DNA of 64,000 bases from Palsa-343 sp036269135 (GTDB lineage: Bacteria; Acidobacteriota; Terriglobia; Terriglobales; Acidobacteriaceae), in contig DATASQ010000013.1 of assembly GCA_036269135.1 (NCBI GenBank), positions 1 to 64,000 on the forward strand, in the 5' to 3' direction. The notes under the pieces are model-generated. The model ran no database searches, was not told the origin of the DNA, and worked only from the letters and a program-made list of their open reading frames with translations. The translations under genes and the position numbers were made by a program. This document shows positions 33,087 through 42,155 of the stretch, one piece after another. How positions within the stretch are numbered: the first letter of the stretch is position 1; each line of letters begins with the position of its first letter.

Positions 33087-34760
33087 TCACGGCTGCCCGG
33101 AACTCGAGGTCTGCAGCGCATCGAGCACGCGAAACTGCTTGATGGCCCGCCGCCGCCGTTCCACTTCTTCCTTCTGTTCCTGATCGATTTTCTGGTGCAG
33201 CGCCAGCTCCTCGCGCGCCTTGTCGCGCTCGCCCACACGGTCATAGGCCATGGCCAGCCGATAGTGCGCCTCGCTCATGCCGGGATCCGCTGCAACGGCC
33301 CGCTGAAAATAATCGACTGAACCACTGTAGTCGTTGCGCAAAAAGCGCAGCACACCCAGCTGCAGCCAGGCTACGGCACACCGCGGATCGGCAGTTACAG
33401 CCTGGTGCAGCAGTGCCTCGACCGGAGCGGTCCCCGCCGCATCGATCGGCATCCCATCATGCTTCCACAAGGCTACCGCATAGTCATAGCTGGCCAGAGG
33501 ATTCGAGGGCTGCATCTCCAAAAACCGCTTCAGCCGCGGCGTCACGCAAGGCAGCGGGTCGGAGACAACCGCCACAATCCGCCCCATGAAGAGATAGGGC
33601 TCAGCATCCCGGGGATCCAGATCCGACGCTGCGCACAGCCGCAATGCGGCCTGATCGTAAAGCGCGCCGGCGAACAGCGTCGCGCCCAGGGCGGTCATCA
33701 TGCGCTCGGAGTCCGGGTGCGCCTTCACCCCGGCGGTAAAGACTTCCTTTGCCTGCCACACCGCGCGATGCAGAAGAAGCTCGGAGCCCCATGCAAAGTA
33801 GTTCTGTTCGCTCGGGTCTTCCTGAACGGCGCGCCTGAACTCGCGCACCGCGGTCAGCGGATCGCCGAGTTTTTCGTCTAACTCGCCCGCCAGCCGCTCG
33901 AGATCGCCGTTCTCGCCACGAGTCAGCAGCTTGTGGGCGTGATCGCGGGCTTCGGCGTAGTTGCCCGCGCCTCGCAGGGCCTGGGTCAGCTCCAGCTCGT
34001 TGGCAAAGTCCTCCGGACGGATGCGGTATGCCGCCAGCAGCGGAGGCACCGCGTCAGCATCTTTCTGTGCATCGAGATAAAAGACGCCAAGATGATGATT
34101 GGATTCGAAGTCGTCGGGCGCCTTTACCGCCGCGGCGCGCAGTGCGCTTTCCTGCTGCTTCCACGCAGCCGTTGCGCGTATGGGCACGTGCGCGTTTACT
34201 TCCGGTCCCAGGTGGATCGCCTCTCGATTCAGAGCTTCGCTCGCCCGTAGAACTGTGTCGGAGCCGTGCCCCCCGGCGGCCGTCCAGTCCGTGACGCCGG
34301 CAATCGTGAAGTTCGGCTCGTCGGCAAACTGCATGGCGGCTCCGGCCCCGCTGGTCAGAGCCGGCTTCTTCTCCGCCCGGATCGTGAGGTCGAGTAACAC
34401 CCTCGAGGAAGCTTCGACATGCACGGTCGCCAGCGCGCGGCCCACGCCGGCCTTCTCGGCGGTCACCGTGTAATCCCCAGCTACGGCACCGGGCAAGAGA
34501 AACCGTCCATCCGCATGGCTCCGGGATTCTGCGATTATTGTGCTCCCGGACTTCAGACGCACAACCGCATCGCTCACCGGTACACCGTCTGCATTCCGGA
34601 TCGACCCGGCCACGACGCTTCCTGGCGCATGCTGCGCATGGGCCCATGTCCCCAGGACGAGGAGCATCGTCAGCAGCCACCCGCCGGCGAATCGATAGCA
34701 CTGTCGATCATGGAGGGAGCGTGAGCCGATCCGCACGAGCTCCCGGGCGACTGTGTTCAT
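33087..34760 (-). CDS. secreted TPR protein with carboxypeptidase-regulatory-like domain
   Basis: 557 residues. Order: signal peptide (GGWLLTMLLVLGTWAHAQ); carboxypeptidase-regulatory-like beta-sandwich (VVAGSIRNADGVPVSDAVVR, about 48-130), the same domain type found at the N-terminus of the Oar receptors here; then TPRs to the C-terminus. GAGGAGGAAG lies about 5 nt upstream of the ATG. The WGSELLLHR block and following repeats are closely similar to the TPR protein at 17130-18551. The domain pairing suggests a periplasmic protein that could dock to or mimic the receptors' N-terminal domain, which is inference. Confidence 0.85.
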   Translation of the reverse strand: MNTVARELVRIGSRSLHDRQCYRFAGGWLLTMLLVLGTWAHAQHAPGSVVAGSIRNADGVPVSDAVVRLKSGSTIIAESRSHADGRFLLPGAVAGDYTVTAEKAGVGRALATVHVEASSRVLLDLTIRAEKKPALTSGAGAAMQFADEPNFTIAGVTDWTAAGGHGSDTVLRASEALNREAIHLGPEVNAHVPIRATAAWKQQESALRAAAVKAPDDFESNHHLGVFYLDAQKDADAVPPLLAAYRIRPEDFANELELTQALRGAGNYAEARDHAHKLLTRGENGDLERLAGELDEKLGDPLTAVREFRRAVQEDPSEQNYFAWGSELLLHRAVWQAKEVFTAGVKAHPDSERMMTALGATLFAGALYDQAALRLCAASDLDPRDAEPYLFMGRIVAVVSDPLPCVTPRLKRFLEMQPSNPLASYDYAVALWKHDGMPIDAAGTAPVEALLHQAVTADPRCAVAWLQLGVLRFLRNDYSGSVDYFQRAVAADPGMSEAHYRLAMAYDRVGERDKAREELALHQKIDQEQKEEVERRRRAIKQFRVLDALQTSSSGQP

Positions 34761-34904
34761 TCGCTTCCTCCTCGTCGAAAGCGTTCGCGGCGTTGCTATT
34801 GTACGACCCGGTTCCGAACTGCTTCATCGTCGCATTGCCTTCCGATCGCGGGATCGTCCCCTTCAGGGAATGCCATGAATTCGCCCTGCCGCAAATGCCG
34901 GGAG

Positions 34905-34937
34905 TACAATTCCGTCCGAACCCTGTAAACGGTTTCA
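34905..34937 (+). promoter_or_regulatory. -10-like TACAAT and LacI-like box before GH2 gene
   Basis: TACAAT (34905-34910) is a good -10 hexamer but has no clear -35 partner. TGTAAACGGTTTCA (34924-34937) is an imperfect LacI-type palindrome just downstream of the implied start site and 23 bp before the GH2 ATG. Its first 11 bases equal those of the box at 22835, upstream of TBDT 2. Confidence 0.5.
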
Positions 34938-34960
34938 ATCGCTACTCGTCGAGGTCCTCA

Positions 34961-37513
34961 ATGCCCCTTATTACCCGCCGTGACCTGCTCTCTTCCTCGC
35001 TTGTTCTCTCTGCCTCTTCCCTGGTGAGCCGGTCTTCCTGGGCGCGCACTGCCGCGTTGCTCGAAGGGGCAGGGCCCGAGGTTTCGGTGGCGGCCCTCCC
35101 CGCCCTGGCACCCCGCGAGCAGCTTCTCTTCGACTTCGGCTGGAGGTTCACCTTTGGCAACCTCGACGATCCCTCGAAAGACCTCGACTTCGGCTTCGGC
35201 CAAAGCGACTTCAGCAAGACCGGCGACTTCAAGTTCGCCAAGGCCGGGTTCGACGACTCCGGCTGGCGGTCTCTGAACCTGCCCCACGACTGGGCCGTCG
35301 AGCTCCCCTTCGTCCACGACGACCGCGGCGAAGGCGACTCATCGCTGCGTCCGCACGGGTATAAGCCTCTGGGCCGCCGTTTTCCCGAGACCACCGTCGG
35401 CTGGTACCGCCGCGAGTTCGAGATTCCCTCCAGCGACCTGGGGCGCCGCGTCTGGGTCGAGTTCGACGGCGCCGTTCGCGACGTGCTCGTCTTCGTGAAC
35501 GGCTGTTTCATTGGGCGCAACGACAACAGCTACGCTCCCTTCCGCTTCGATCTCTCCGACTTCCTCAACTACGGCGCCAAAAACTACATTGTCCTTCGCG
35601 TCGATGCCAGCTTCGGCGACGGCTGGTTCTATGAAGGAGCCGGTATCTATCGTCACGTCTGGCTCACGAAGACCGACGCGGTCCATCTCGGCAACTGGGA
35701 AAGCGTCGTGCGCCCCACCGTCGCCAACGGCTCCGCCACGCTCGCTCTCTCCACGCTCGTCGAAAATCAGAGCAAACAACCTGCCAGCGCCAAAGTCAGC
35801 TGGAAGATCCTCGACGACAAAGGCGCCACCGTTGCCTCCGCCGACGCGCCCGAGCAGTCTATCCCCGTCGATGGCTCCGCTCCGTTCACCGCCACCGCCA
35901 CTCTCCCCAATCCTTCCCTGTGGTCTGTCGATGAGCCCAACCTCTACTCCGCCAGCGTCACCGTTGAGACCGGCGGGCAGGCCTCCGACGCCGAGCGGGT
36001 CAACTTCGGCGTCCGCACCGCCGTCTTCGATCCCGAAAAGGGATTCTTCCTCAACGGCCAGCCGCTCAAAATCCAGGGGACCTGCAACCATCAGGATCAC
36101 GCCGGCGTCGGCGCCGCGCTCCCCGACCGCCTGCAGGCGTACCGCGTCAGCGTGCTGCAGTCCATGGGCTGCAACGCGGTCCGCACCTCCCACAACATGC
36201 CGACGCCGGAGTGGGTCGATGCCTGCGACCGCATGGGCGTGATGATGATGTGCGAAACGCGCCAGATGAGTTCCAATCCCGGCGGCCTGCGGCAGCTCGA
36301 AACCATGGTGAAGCGCTATCGCAATTCGCCCTCGATCATCATCTGGTCCATTGGCAACGAAGAATTTCTCCTCCAGGGCCCGATGGCCGAGCAGGGCGCG
36401 AAAATCGCCGCCAGTATGGCTCGCCGCTGCCATGAACTGGATCCCACCCGCGTTGTCTCCGCCGCCGTCAATGGCGACAACAAACAGGGAGTCTCCGACG
36501 CCCTGGACATCATCGGCTTCAACTACAACCTGAAGCTGCCGGACGCTTTCCACGCTCAGCATCACGACCGCGCCATCTATGGCTCGGAGACCTCCAGCGC
36601 CATCAGCACCCGCGGCGAATACGCCACCGATCCCCAGCGCAACACCGTGAATTCCTACGACGGCGTGGTGCCCTGGGGTGAGACTCCCGAAGAGTGGTGG
36701 ACCTTCTACGGAACGCGCGAGTGGGAATGCGGGGGCTTCGCCTGGACTGGCTTCGATTACCGCGGCGAGCCCACACCCTACGGATGGCCGTCCATCAACT
36801 CCCAGTTCGGCATCGTCGATATGTGTGGATTTCCCAAGGACTACTTCTATTACTACAGAGCGTGGTGGGGCAAAGAGCCATCGCTGCATGTCTTCCCCCA
36901 CTGGAACTGGCATGGCCGCGAAGGCGACGAGATTCCCGTGTGGGTTTATTCCAACCTCGATGAGGTTGAATTGCTGGTGAATGGCAAGAGCCTCGGCCGG
37001 CAGAAGGTTCCCCGCCTGGGCCACGTGCAGTGGAATGTCAAATACGAGCCTGGGGCCATCGAAGCTCACGCGTATCGCAACGGCAAAGTGGTCCTCACCG
37101 AGAAGCGCGAGACCACCGGGCCGGCCGCCGCCATTCGGCTCACTGCCGATCGCACGGAGATCAATGCCGATGGCGAGGACATTGCCATCCTGAAAGTGGA
37201 AGGGCTCGACAGCCAGGGCCGCATCGTCCCTGTTGCCGATAACCTGATCGCCTTCACCGTCTCCGGGCCGGGCCAGCTCATCGGCGTGGGCAACGGCAAT
37301 CCCAACTGTCTGGAAAGCGACAAGGCGCCCAAACGCTCCCTCTTCAATGGACTCGCTCAGGTCATCATCCAGAGCAGCAAGCACCCGGGCCCCATTCACA
37401 TCGAAGCGGCCAAGGACGGCTGGGACGGCCCCGACCTCACCTCAGCCACCATTCTCGTCACCGCCAAACCTGTCGAACCGCGGGCTTCCGTTCCGGTTGT
37501 ACGGGGATCCTAG
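34961..37513 (+). CDS. GH2 beta-galactosidase-type glycoside hydrolase
   Basis: 850-residue exported family GH2 enzyme, probably cleaving terminal beta-galactosides. The N-terminus TRRDLLSSSLVLSASS looks like a Tat-type signal. Domains: sugar-binding jelly roll (GWRSLNLPHDW), immunoglobulin-like linker, TIM barrel, then C-terminal modules including a DUF4982-like segment and an Ig-like domain (RLTADRTEINADGEDIAIL). The acid/base Glu467 is in WSIGNEEF and the nucleophile Glu543 in YGSETSSA. The start at 34961 begins the Tat motif, with GAGG about 7 nt before it. The GH36 gene follows at 45 bp on the same strand, so both galactosidases are probably co-expressed. Beta-mannosidase and glucuronidase relatives exist, so the sugar is not certain. 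Confidence 0.9.
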   Translation: MPLITRRDLLSSSLVLSASSLVSRSSWARTAALLEGAGPEVSVAALPALAPREQLLFDFGWRFTFGNLDDPSKDLDFGFGQSDFSKTGDFKFAKAGFDDSGWRSLNLPHDWAVELPFVHDDRGEGDSSLRPHGYKPLGRRFPETTVGWYRREFEIPSSDLGRRVWVEFDGAVRDVLVFVNGCFIGRNDNSYAPFRFDLSDFLNYGAKNYIVLRVDASFGDGWFYEGAGIYRHVWLTKTDAVHLGNWESVVRPTVANGSATLALSTLVENQSKQPASAKVSWKILDDKGATVASADAPEQSIPVDGSAPFTATATLPNPSLWSVDEPNLYSASVTVETGGQASDAERVNFGVRTAVFDPEKGFFLNGQPLKIQGTCNHQDHAGVGAALPDRLQAYRVSVLQSMGCNAVRTSHNMPTPEWVDACDRMGVMMMCETRQMSSNPGGLRQLETMVKRYRNSPSIIIWSIGNEEFLLQGPMAEQGAKIAASMARRCHELDPTRVVSAAVNGDNKQGVSDALDIIGFNYNLKLPDAFHAQHHDRAIYGSETSSAISTRGEYATDPQRNTVNSYDGVVPWGETPEEWWTFYGTREWECGGFAWTGFDYRGEPTPYGWPSINSQFGIVDMCGFPKDYFYYYRAWWGKEPSLHVFPHWNWHGREGDEIPVWVYSNLDEVELLVNGKSLGRQKVPRLGHVQWNVKYEPGAIEAHAYRNGKVVLTEKRETTGPAAAIRLTADRTEINADGEDIAILKVEGLDSQGRIVPVADNLIAFTVSGPGQLIGVGNGNPNCLESDKAPKRSLFNGLAQVIIQSSKHPGPIHIEAAKDGWDGPDLTSATILVTAKPVEPRASVPVVRGS

Positions 37514-37558
37514 GACCGCAAGCCCGAGGACCCAGGTCAAAATATGTGGAGCACGCGG

Positions 37559-39802
37559 ATGAATCGATGGAGCGTCTCGAGACGCGCAGGCGCATGGCAA
37601 TTCGCCGTTGTGCTGGGCTGCTGCTTCAGCTTCTGGAGCGGAGGAGTGGCCGCGGCCGCACAGGAAGCGCCGATTCGCTATGACGCGCAAGCGCGCGTCT
37701 TCCGCATCGACGGCGCAGGCATGTCCTATGTCTTCGGCGTGAACGAGAAGGCACAGCTGCAGTCGATCTACTGGGGACAAAAGCTCCGGCCGCAGGATAC
37801 TTTCCCCGCGCCGCATTCCCGGCCGGGATGGGCTTCCTTCGATTTGCCCGTGAATACTACGCCCCAGGAGTTCCTGGGGTGGGGCGGTGGGTTGTACGCC
37901 GAACCGGACCTCAAGATCACGTTTCCCGATGGGAACCGCGACCTGGTGCTCCACTATGTTTCGCATGCGATCGACGGCAATTCGCTCACCGTTGTGATGA
38001 AAGACATTTCGCGCGACGTGTACGTGCACCTCGCTTACCAGGTGGACGGCGCGACGGGCATTTTGCGGCGCTCCGCCACGGTGGAGAACCGGACCACGCA
38101 GCCCTTCACGATAGAACAGGCGGCAGCGGGGACGTGGAATCTGCCGGCGGCGAATGACTATGAGCTGCGCTATCTGACCGGCCGATGGGCGGGCGAGTGG
38201 TCGCTGCAGAAGGAAGAGATGCATCCGGGCAAGACGATTCTGGAGAGCCGGCGGGGATCGACGGGACACCAGAACAATCCCTGGTTCGCCATCGAACGCG
38301 GCGATTCAGGCGATGAGGATCACGGGGACGTCTGGTTTGGCGCGCTGGGGTGGAGCGGATCCTGGCAGATCGCCATCGAGCAGATGCAGGCAAAGCAGGT
38401 GCGCGTGACGGGCGGCTTCAATCCGTTCGACTTTGCCTATGTGCTGAAGCCCGGTGAATCCCTGGCGCTGCCGGATTTCTATGGCGGGTATTCGGACCAG
38501 GGAATCGGCGGAGCCTCACGGCTCCTGCATCGATTTGAGCTCGCGGAGATCCTGCCGCAGCGCCCGCGTCCGCGCGTACGGCCGGTGCTCTACAACTCCT
38601 GGGAAGCGACAGAATTCGACGTGAACGAAGCCGGCCAGGAGGCGCTGGCGGAGAAAGCGGCGAGCCTGGGCGTGGAACGCTTTGTTATGGACGACGGTTG
38701 GTTTGGCGAACGGATCAACGATCATGCCGGTTTGGGCGACTGGTGGCCGAATCCGCAGAAGTTTCCCCATGGCCTGAAGCCGCTGATCGATAAGGTTCAT
38801 TCTCTGGGGATGGATTTTGGGTTGTGGGTCGAACCCGAGATGGTGAATCCGAACAGCCGGCTCTATCGCGAGCATCCCGACTGGGTGCTGAATTTTCCAG
38901 GGCGTCCGCGGTCCGAGGCACGGAATCAGCTGGTGCTGAACCTGGCGCGCCCGGATGTCAGAGCCTATGTCCTGGGGGTGCTGGACAAGCTGCTGACGGA
39001 GAACGATATTGCCTTTCTGAAGTGGGATTACAACCGGAACTGGTCGGAGCCGGGGTGGCCCGCCGTAGCTCCGGATGAAGAAAAAGAAGTCTACGTGAAG
39101 TACATCGATAACCTCTATTGGATCCTGCGGGAACTGCGGCAGCGGCATCCGAAGGTGGAGATCGAGTCGTGTTCGGGCGGCGGCGGGCGCGTCGATCTGG
39201 GCATCCTGCGCTACACCGATGAAGTTTGGCCGTCGGACAACACCGATCCCTTCGACCGGCTGTCGATCCAGAATGGATTCACCTATGCCTATACGCCGGG
39301 CATCATGATGGCGTGGGTGACGGATTCGCCGAACTGGGTGAACCACCGCACCACTTCGCTAACGTACCGCTTTCTCTCATCGATGCAGGGCTCGCTGGGC
39401 ATTGGAGCCAATCTGAATCAGTGGACGCCGGAAGATTTCGCGACGGCGAAGGCGCTGGTGGCGCAGTACAAACAGGTGCGCGCGACGGTGCAGCACGGCG
39501 ACCTGTATCGGCTGATTGCGCCGCTCGACGGCGGCGAGTTCTCAGCGACGGAATCCGTGGGAACCGGTGGCCGGCAGGCGGTGGTGTTTGCGTTCCTGCA
39601 TTCCAGCCAGATGGGATACCCCTATCCGCGGCTGTATCTCCGAGGGTTGGATCCCGATGCCACCTATCACCTGCACATCATGGATGGAAAGGCTGCAGAC
39701 GGGACGCCGGATGCCGAGAGCGGTGCGTGGTGGATGCATGCCGGCGTGCAGCTGGAGATGAGTGGTGATTTCCAGGCGGCCATGTTGACACTGGAGCGAT
39801 AA
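37559..39802 (+). CDS. GH36 alpha-galactosidase
   Basis: 747-residue secreted family GH36 enzyme that removes alpha-1,6-linked galactose from oligosaccharides such as raffinose family sugars or galactomannan fragments. A signal peptide (AWQFAVVLGCCFSFWSGGVAAAA) is followed by the N-terminal beta-supersandwich. The (beta/alpha)8 core shows YNSWEATEFDV, DDGWFG, FLKWDYNRNW (nucleophile Asp490) and ESCSGGGGRVD. WPSDNTDPFDRL carries acid/base Asp560. ATG 37559 has GGAG 7 nt upstream; an ATG 15 bp earlier is also possible. It follows the GH2 gene directly, so side-chain alpha-galactose and beta-galactose removal may be coordinated. Confidence 0.93.
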   Translation: MNRWSVSRRAGAWQFAVVLGCCFSFWSGGVAAAAQEAPIRYDAQARVFRIDGAGMSYVFGVNEKAQLQSIYWGQKLRPQDTFPAPHSRPGWASFDLPVNTTPQEFLGWGGGLYAEPDLKITFPDGNRDLVLHYVSHAIDGNSLTVVMKDISRDVYVHLAYQVDGATGILRRSATVENRTTQPFTIEQAAAGTWNLPAANDYELRYLTGRWAGEWSLQKEEMHPGKTILESRRGSTGHQNNPWFAIERGDSGDEDHGDVWFGALGWSGSWQIAIEQMQAKQVRVTGGFNPFDFAYVLKPGESLALPDFYGGYSDQGIGGASRLLHRFELAEILPQRPRPRVRPVLYNSWEATEFDVNEAGQEALAEKAASLGVERFVMDDGWFGERINDHAGLGDWWPNPQKFPHGLKPLIDKVHSLGMDFGLWVEPEMVNPNSRLYREHPDWVLNFPGRPRSEARNQLVLNLARPDVRAYVLGVLDKLLTENDIAFLKWDYNRNWSEPGWPAVAPDEEKEVYVKYIDNLYWILRELRQRHPKVEIESCSGGGGRVDLGILRYTDEVWPSDNTDPFDRLSIQNGFTYAYTPGIMMAWVTDSPNWVNHRTTSLTYRFLSSMQGSLGIGANLNQWTPEDFATAKALVAQYKQVRATVQHGDLYRLIAPLDGGEFSATESVGTGGRQAVVFAFLHSSQMGYPYPRLYLRGLDPDATYHLHIMDGKAADGTPDAESGAWWMHAGVQLEMSGDFQAAMLTLER

Positions 39803-39864
39803 GCGTCGAATCCGATCCCATTTCATAACAGCGGCGCGCCTAGCCTGGGCAGCGGGATTCTCCT

Positions 39865-41133
39865 TCAGAGCCTCCTTTGAAGATCGGACTCCTCGTAAAA
39901 GTCGCGGCCGAGCCGTTCCGGGCCCACGGCAAAGATCAGCAGCAGGAGGAGAATGACACAACCTTCAAAGGAGGCCAGTGCGGTGGGATAGCCCAGGCGG
40001 TCGCGCAGGAAATATTCAACAGAAACCGCCGGCGATGCGATCAGCACTCCGAACTGATAGACCATCCCGGGAAATAGTCCGCGCGCCGCGCCCGGGGATA
40101 GCTCAGTAAGGTGAGCGGGAATGACGCCGAAGGCTCCCTGCACTCCCACCTGCATGAAGCAGGAGGCGACCGCCAGAACAAGAATCGAGTGGCCGAAGGC
40201 CCAGGCGGGAATGGAAATCAGCGAGATGGTCATGGCGAGCATGATGGCGCGGCGGCGGCCGATTTTCTCGGAGAGGTGACCGAGGATCGGTGCTCCCGCA
40301 ATCGCGCACAGATTGTAGAGAACGGGGATCGCCAGGTAGACGTTCATGCCCAGCAGCGTGTGAGCCGAAAGTCCGGCAATCGATCGCAGGAAGTCCGGGT
40401 ATAAGTCCTGCGTGCCATGCGAAAGACAGCTCATGATGGTCATGGCCAGCAGCAGATACGCGAAGATGCCGGCGTTCTCGGTGACGACCTGGAAGATCGG
40501 GCCCAGCGAGACGCGAGGATGCGCCTGCCAGGACCTGGATTCCGGCGCCAGCAGCGCCAGCACGACGATCAGCGCGGCGACGCCGATTCCCACCAGAAAC
40601 ATGGATCGCCACCCGCATGCGGGCACCAGCATCTGCATGGCGACGGCGGCCAGCAGATAACCGAGCGGGTAGCCGCTCTGCATGATCCCGGAGAGCAGGC
40701 CGCGCCAGCGCGCCGGCGCGCTCTCCATTGTGTAGGTCGCGCCGACCCCCCAATAACCGCCCATGCCCACGCCGTAAAACCCGCGCATGACAAGAAAGAA
40801 GCGATACGTCGGGGCGAATCCGCTGAGCACGGTGAAGGTCGAGAAGAAAATTACGCAGAGGACGATCACACGCCGGCGTCCGAAGCGGTCGGCGAGCGCC
40901 CCAAACAGCAGTGCACCCAGAGGCCGCCCCGCGAGCGTGATCGTGAGCGACACGACGATGGCTACTTTCCCCACATGGAAATGCGCGGCCAGCGTATTCA
41001 GGAGAAAGATGACGACGAAGAAGTCAAAGGCATCGAGGACCCAGCCGAGAATGCCCGAGCTGACGGCGAGCTGCCATCGCGGCGTTACCCTGAGCCCGCC
41101 CGTGCCGGTGTCCGGATTCATTGCCTGGTGCAT
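39865..41133 (-). CDS. MFS transporter, metabolite:H+ symporter type
   Basis: Inner-membrane carrier, 422 aa, with 12 predicted helices. The opening WVLDAFDFFVVIFLL and ADRFGRRRVIVLC loop motif are typical of the sialate/lactate (SHS) and aromatic-acid (AAHS) symporter groups. Its ATG at 41133 overlaps the stop of the esterase gene (TGATG), so the two are coupled. A role in importing the acid released by the esterase is a reasonable inference, for example an aromatic or other organic acid. The sequence alone does not define the substrate. Confidence 0.85.
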   Translation of the reverse strand: MHQAMNPDTGTGGLRVTPRWQLAVSSGILGWVLDAFDFFVVIFLLNTLAAHFHVGKVAIVVSLTITLAGRPLGALLFGALADRFGRRRVIVLCVIFFSTFTVLSGFAPTYRFFLVMRGFYGVGMGGYWGVGATYTMESAPARWRGLLSGIMQSGYPLGYLLAAVAMQMLVPACGWRSMFLVGIGVAALIVVLALLAPESRSWQAHPRVSLGPIFQVVTENAGIFAYLLLAMTIMSCLSHGTQDLYPDFLRSIAGLSAHTLLGMNVYLAIPVLYNLCAIAGAPILGHLSEKIGRRRAIMLAMTISLISIPAWAFGHSILVLAVASCFMQVGVQGAFGVIPAHLTELSPGAARGLFPGMVYQFGVLIASPAVSVEYFLRDRLGYPTALASFEGCVILLLLLIFAVGPERLGRDFYEESDLQRRL

Positions 41134-42062
41134 CAGTGCGGGCGGACCCCGGCCAGGAACTGCCATGCCGCATCGGTGAAGTTAAGGGGCGCCGGCGCCT
41201 GTTGTCCGTGGGTCTCCCACCATCGGCTGCCCTCCCATTGATGGCTCACGCCGGCGACAAAATCGGCAATGACCCGCACGCCCTTCCTGCATCCTTCCCA
41301 GGAGAACTGCACGCCCCACGCCATCTTTTTCGCCGTCTGTTTTTGACAGCCGTCGAGATAGCCCCAGGTTACCCAGTTCCCATGCGGAGTGGTTGCGAAG
41401 TCCGGACTGTGGGTTTCGAACCCGGTGAATGGTTCGTCTTTATCCCCGTGGATGTAGAGGATGGGCACCGGACGCGCGAGCCGGACGGGCGGATCCATGA
41501 GCGGCGTGGCGACGGCGACGACACCGCTTACCAGCTCCGGGTGACGGGAGGCAAACAGCTGCGCCATGCCGGACCCACTGGAGAATCCGGCAAAGAAGAT
41601 GCGGCTGCGGTCGGGGTGGTCGCGATGCACAACGTCATGGAGCACAGCCAGCAGATAGCCGTCGTCATCGACAGGCTGTGAACCGGGCGCGAGAATATGG
41701 GTGCGCGAGCCCCGCATTTCCCAGAAGGTGATGTTCTTTTCCTGGTTCGGCGGCTGCGTCAGGTTGGTCCTGACCGGATCGGGAAAGACGACCAGAAATC
41801 CGTATTGGTCGGCCAGCGTGCTCCACCCAAATTCCTGCGACGCTGACTGGGCGGTGCTGGTAATGCCGCCGAGCATCACCACGACGGCCGGATCCCGAGG
41901 CGCGTGCAGAGGGCGATAGAGAAGATAAGGACGGTTGTAACCGTTATGAGTGAAGGGGCGAATCTGCATTTGCCCGGCGGTCGTCGCGGCGGAAAGCGGG
42001 GCTGCGATGAAGAGGAAGCTCAGAAGAACAGTGGCCGGAGCGAGTTTCGGGAGCTTCTGCAT
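41133..42062 (-). CDS. secreted CE1/LpqC-like esterase (PHB depolymerase/feruloyl esterase type)
   Basis: 309-residue alpha/beta-hydrolase with a signal peptide (TVLLSFLFIAAPLSAA). The nucleophile Ser161 lies in AGFSSGSGMAQ (GxSxG). The likely acid is in YIHGDKDEP and the His in AGVSHQWEGS. The family covers polyhydroxybutyrate depolymerases, feruloyl esterases and acetyl-xylan esterases. Co-location with a tannase-type esterase favours hydrolysis of plant aromatic or acetyl esters. ATG 42062 was chosen for CAGGAGAG 5-7 nt upstream; an ATG at 42098 adds 12 residues before the signal. It heads a two-gene unit with the MFS carrier and has a TGAA-N4-TTCA site 28 bp upstream. Confidence 0.85.
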   Translation of the reverse strand: MQKLPKLAPATVLLSFLFIAAPLSAATTAGQMQIRPFTHNGYNRPYLLYRPLHAPRDPAVVVMLGGITSTAQSASQEFGWSTLADQYGFLVVFPDPVRTNLTQPPNQEKNITFWEMRGSRTHILAPGSQPVDDDGYLLAVLHDVVHRDHPDRSRIFFAGFSSGSGMAQLFASRHPELVSGVVAVATPLMDPPVRLARPVPILYIHGDKDEPFTGFETHSPDFATTPHGNWVTWGYLDGCQKQTAKKMAWGVQFSWEGCRKGVRVIADFVAGVSHQWEGSRWWETHGQQAPAPLNFTDAAWQFLAGVRPH

Positions 42063-42088
42063 CGTCTCTCCTGAATGTTCGTGATAGC

Positions 42089-42101
42089 TTGAAAGCATTC
42101 A
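42089..42101. promoter_or_regulatory. operator-like site A (TTGAAAGCATTCA)
   Basis: TGAAAGCATTCA (42090-42101) has perfect TGAA/TTCA ends around AGCA and lies 28 bp upstream of the esterase start and 55 bp before the divergent CaiB gene. It differs by one base from site C (48474-48485) before the tannase-type gene. Confidence 0.5.
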
Positions 42102-42155
42102 CGTCGAGCCTACATGCCCCGCAGCTCTGCTTGTCAAGGATCGGGACGGACTGTG

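Noticed and set aside
35339..37399. 686-codon minus-strand open frame opposite the GH2 gene
   Set aside because: It lies fully antisense to a gene with intact GH2 catalytic motifs, and its translation is a low-complexity Ala/Gly/Val/Asp mix with no domain; a shadow of GC-biased codons.
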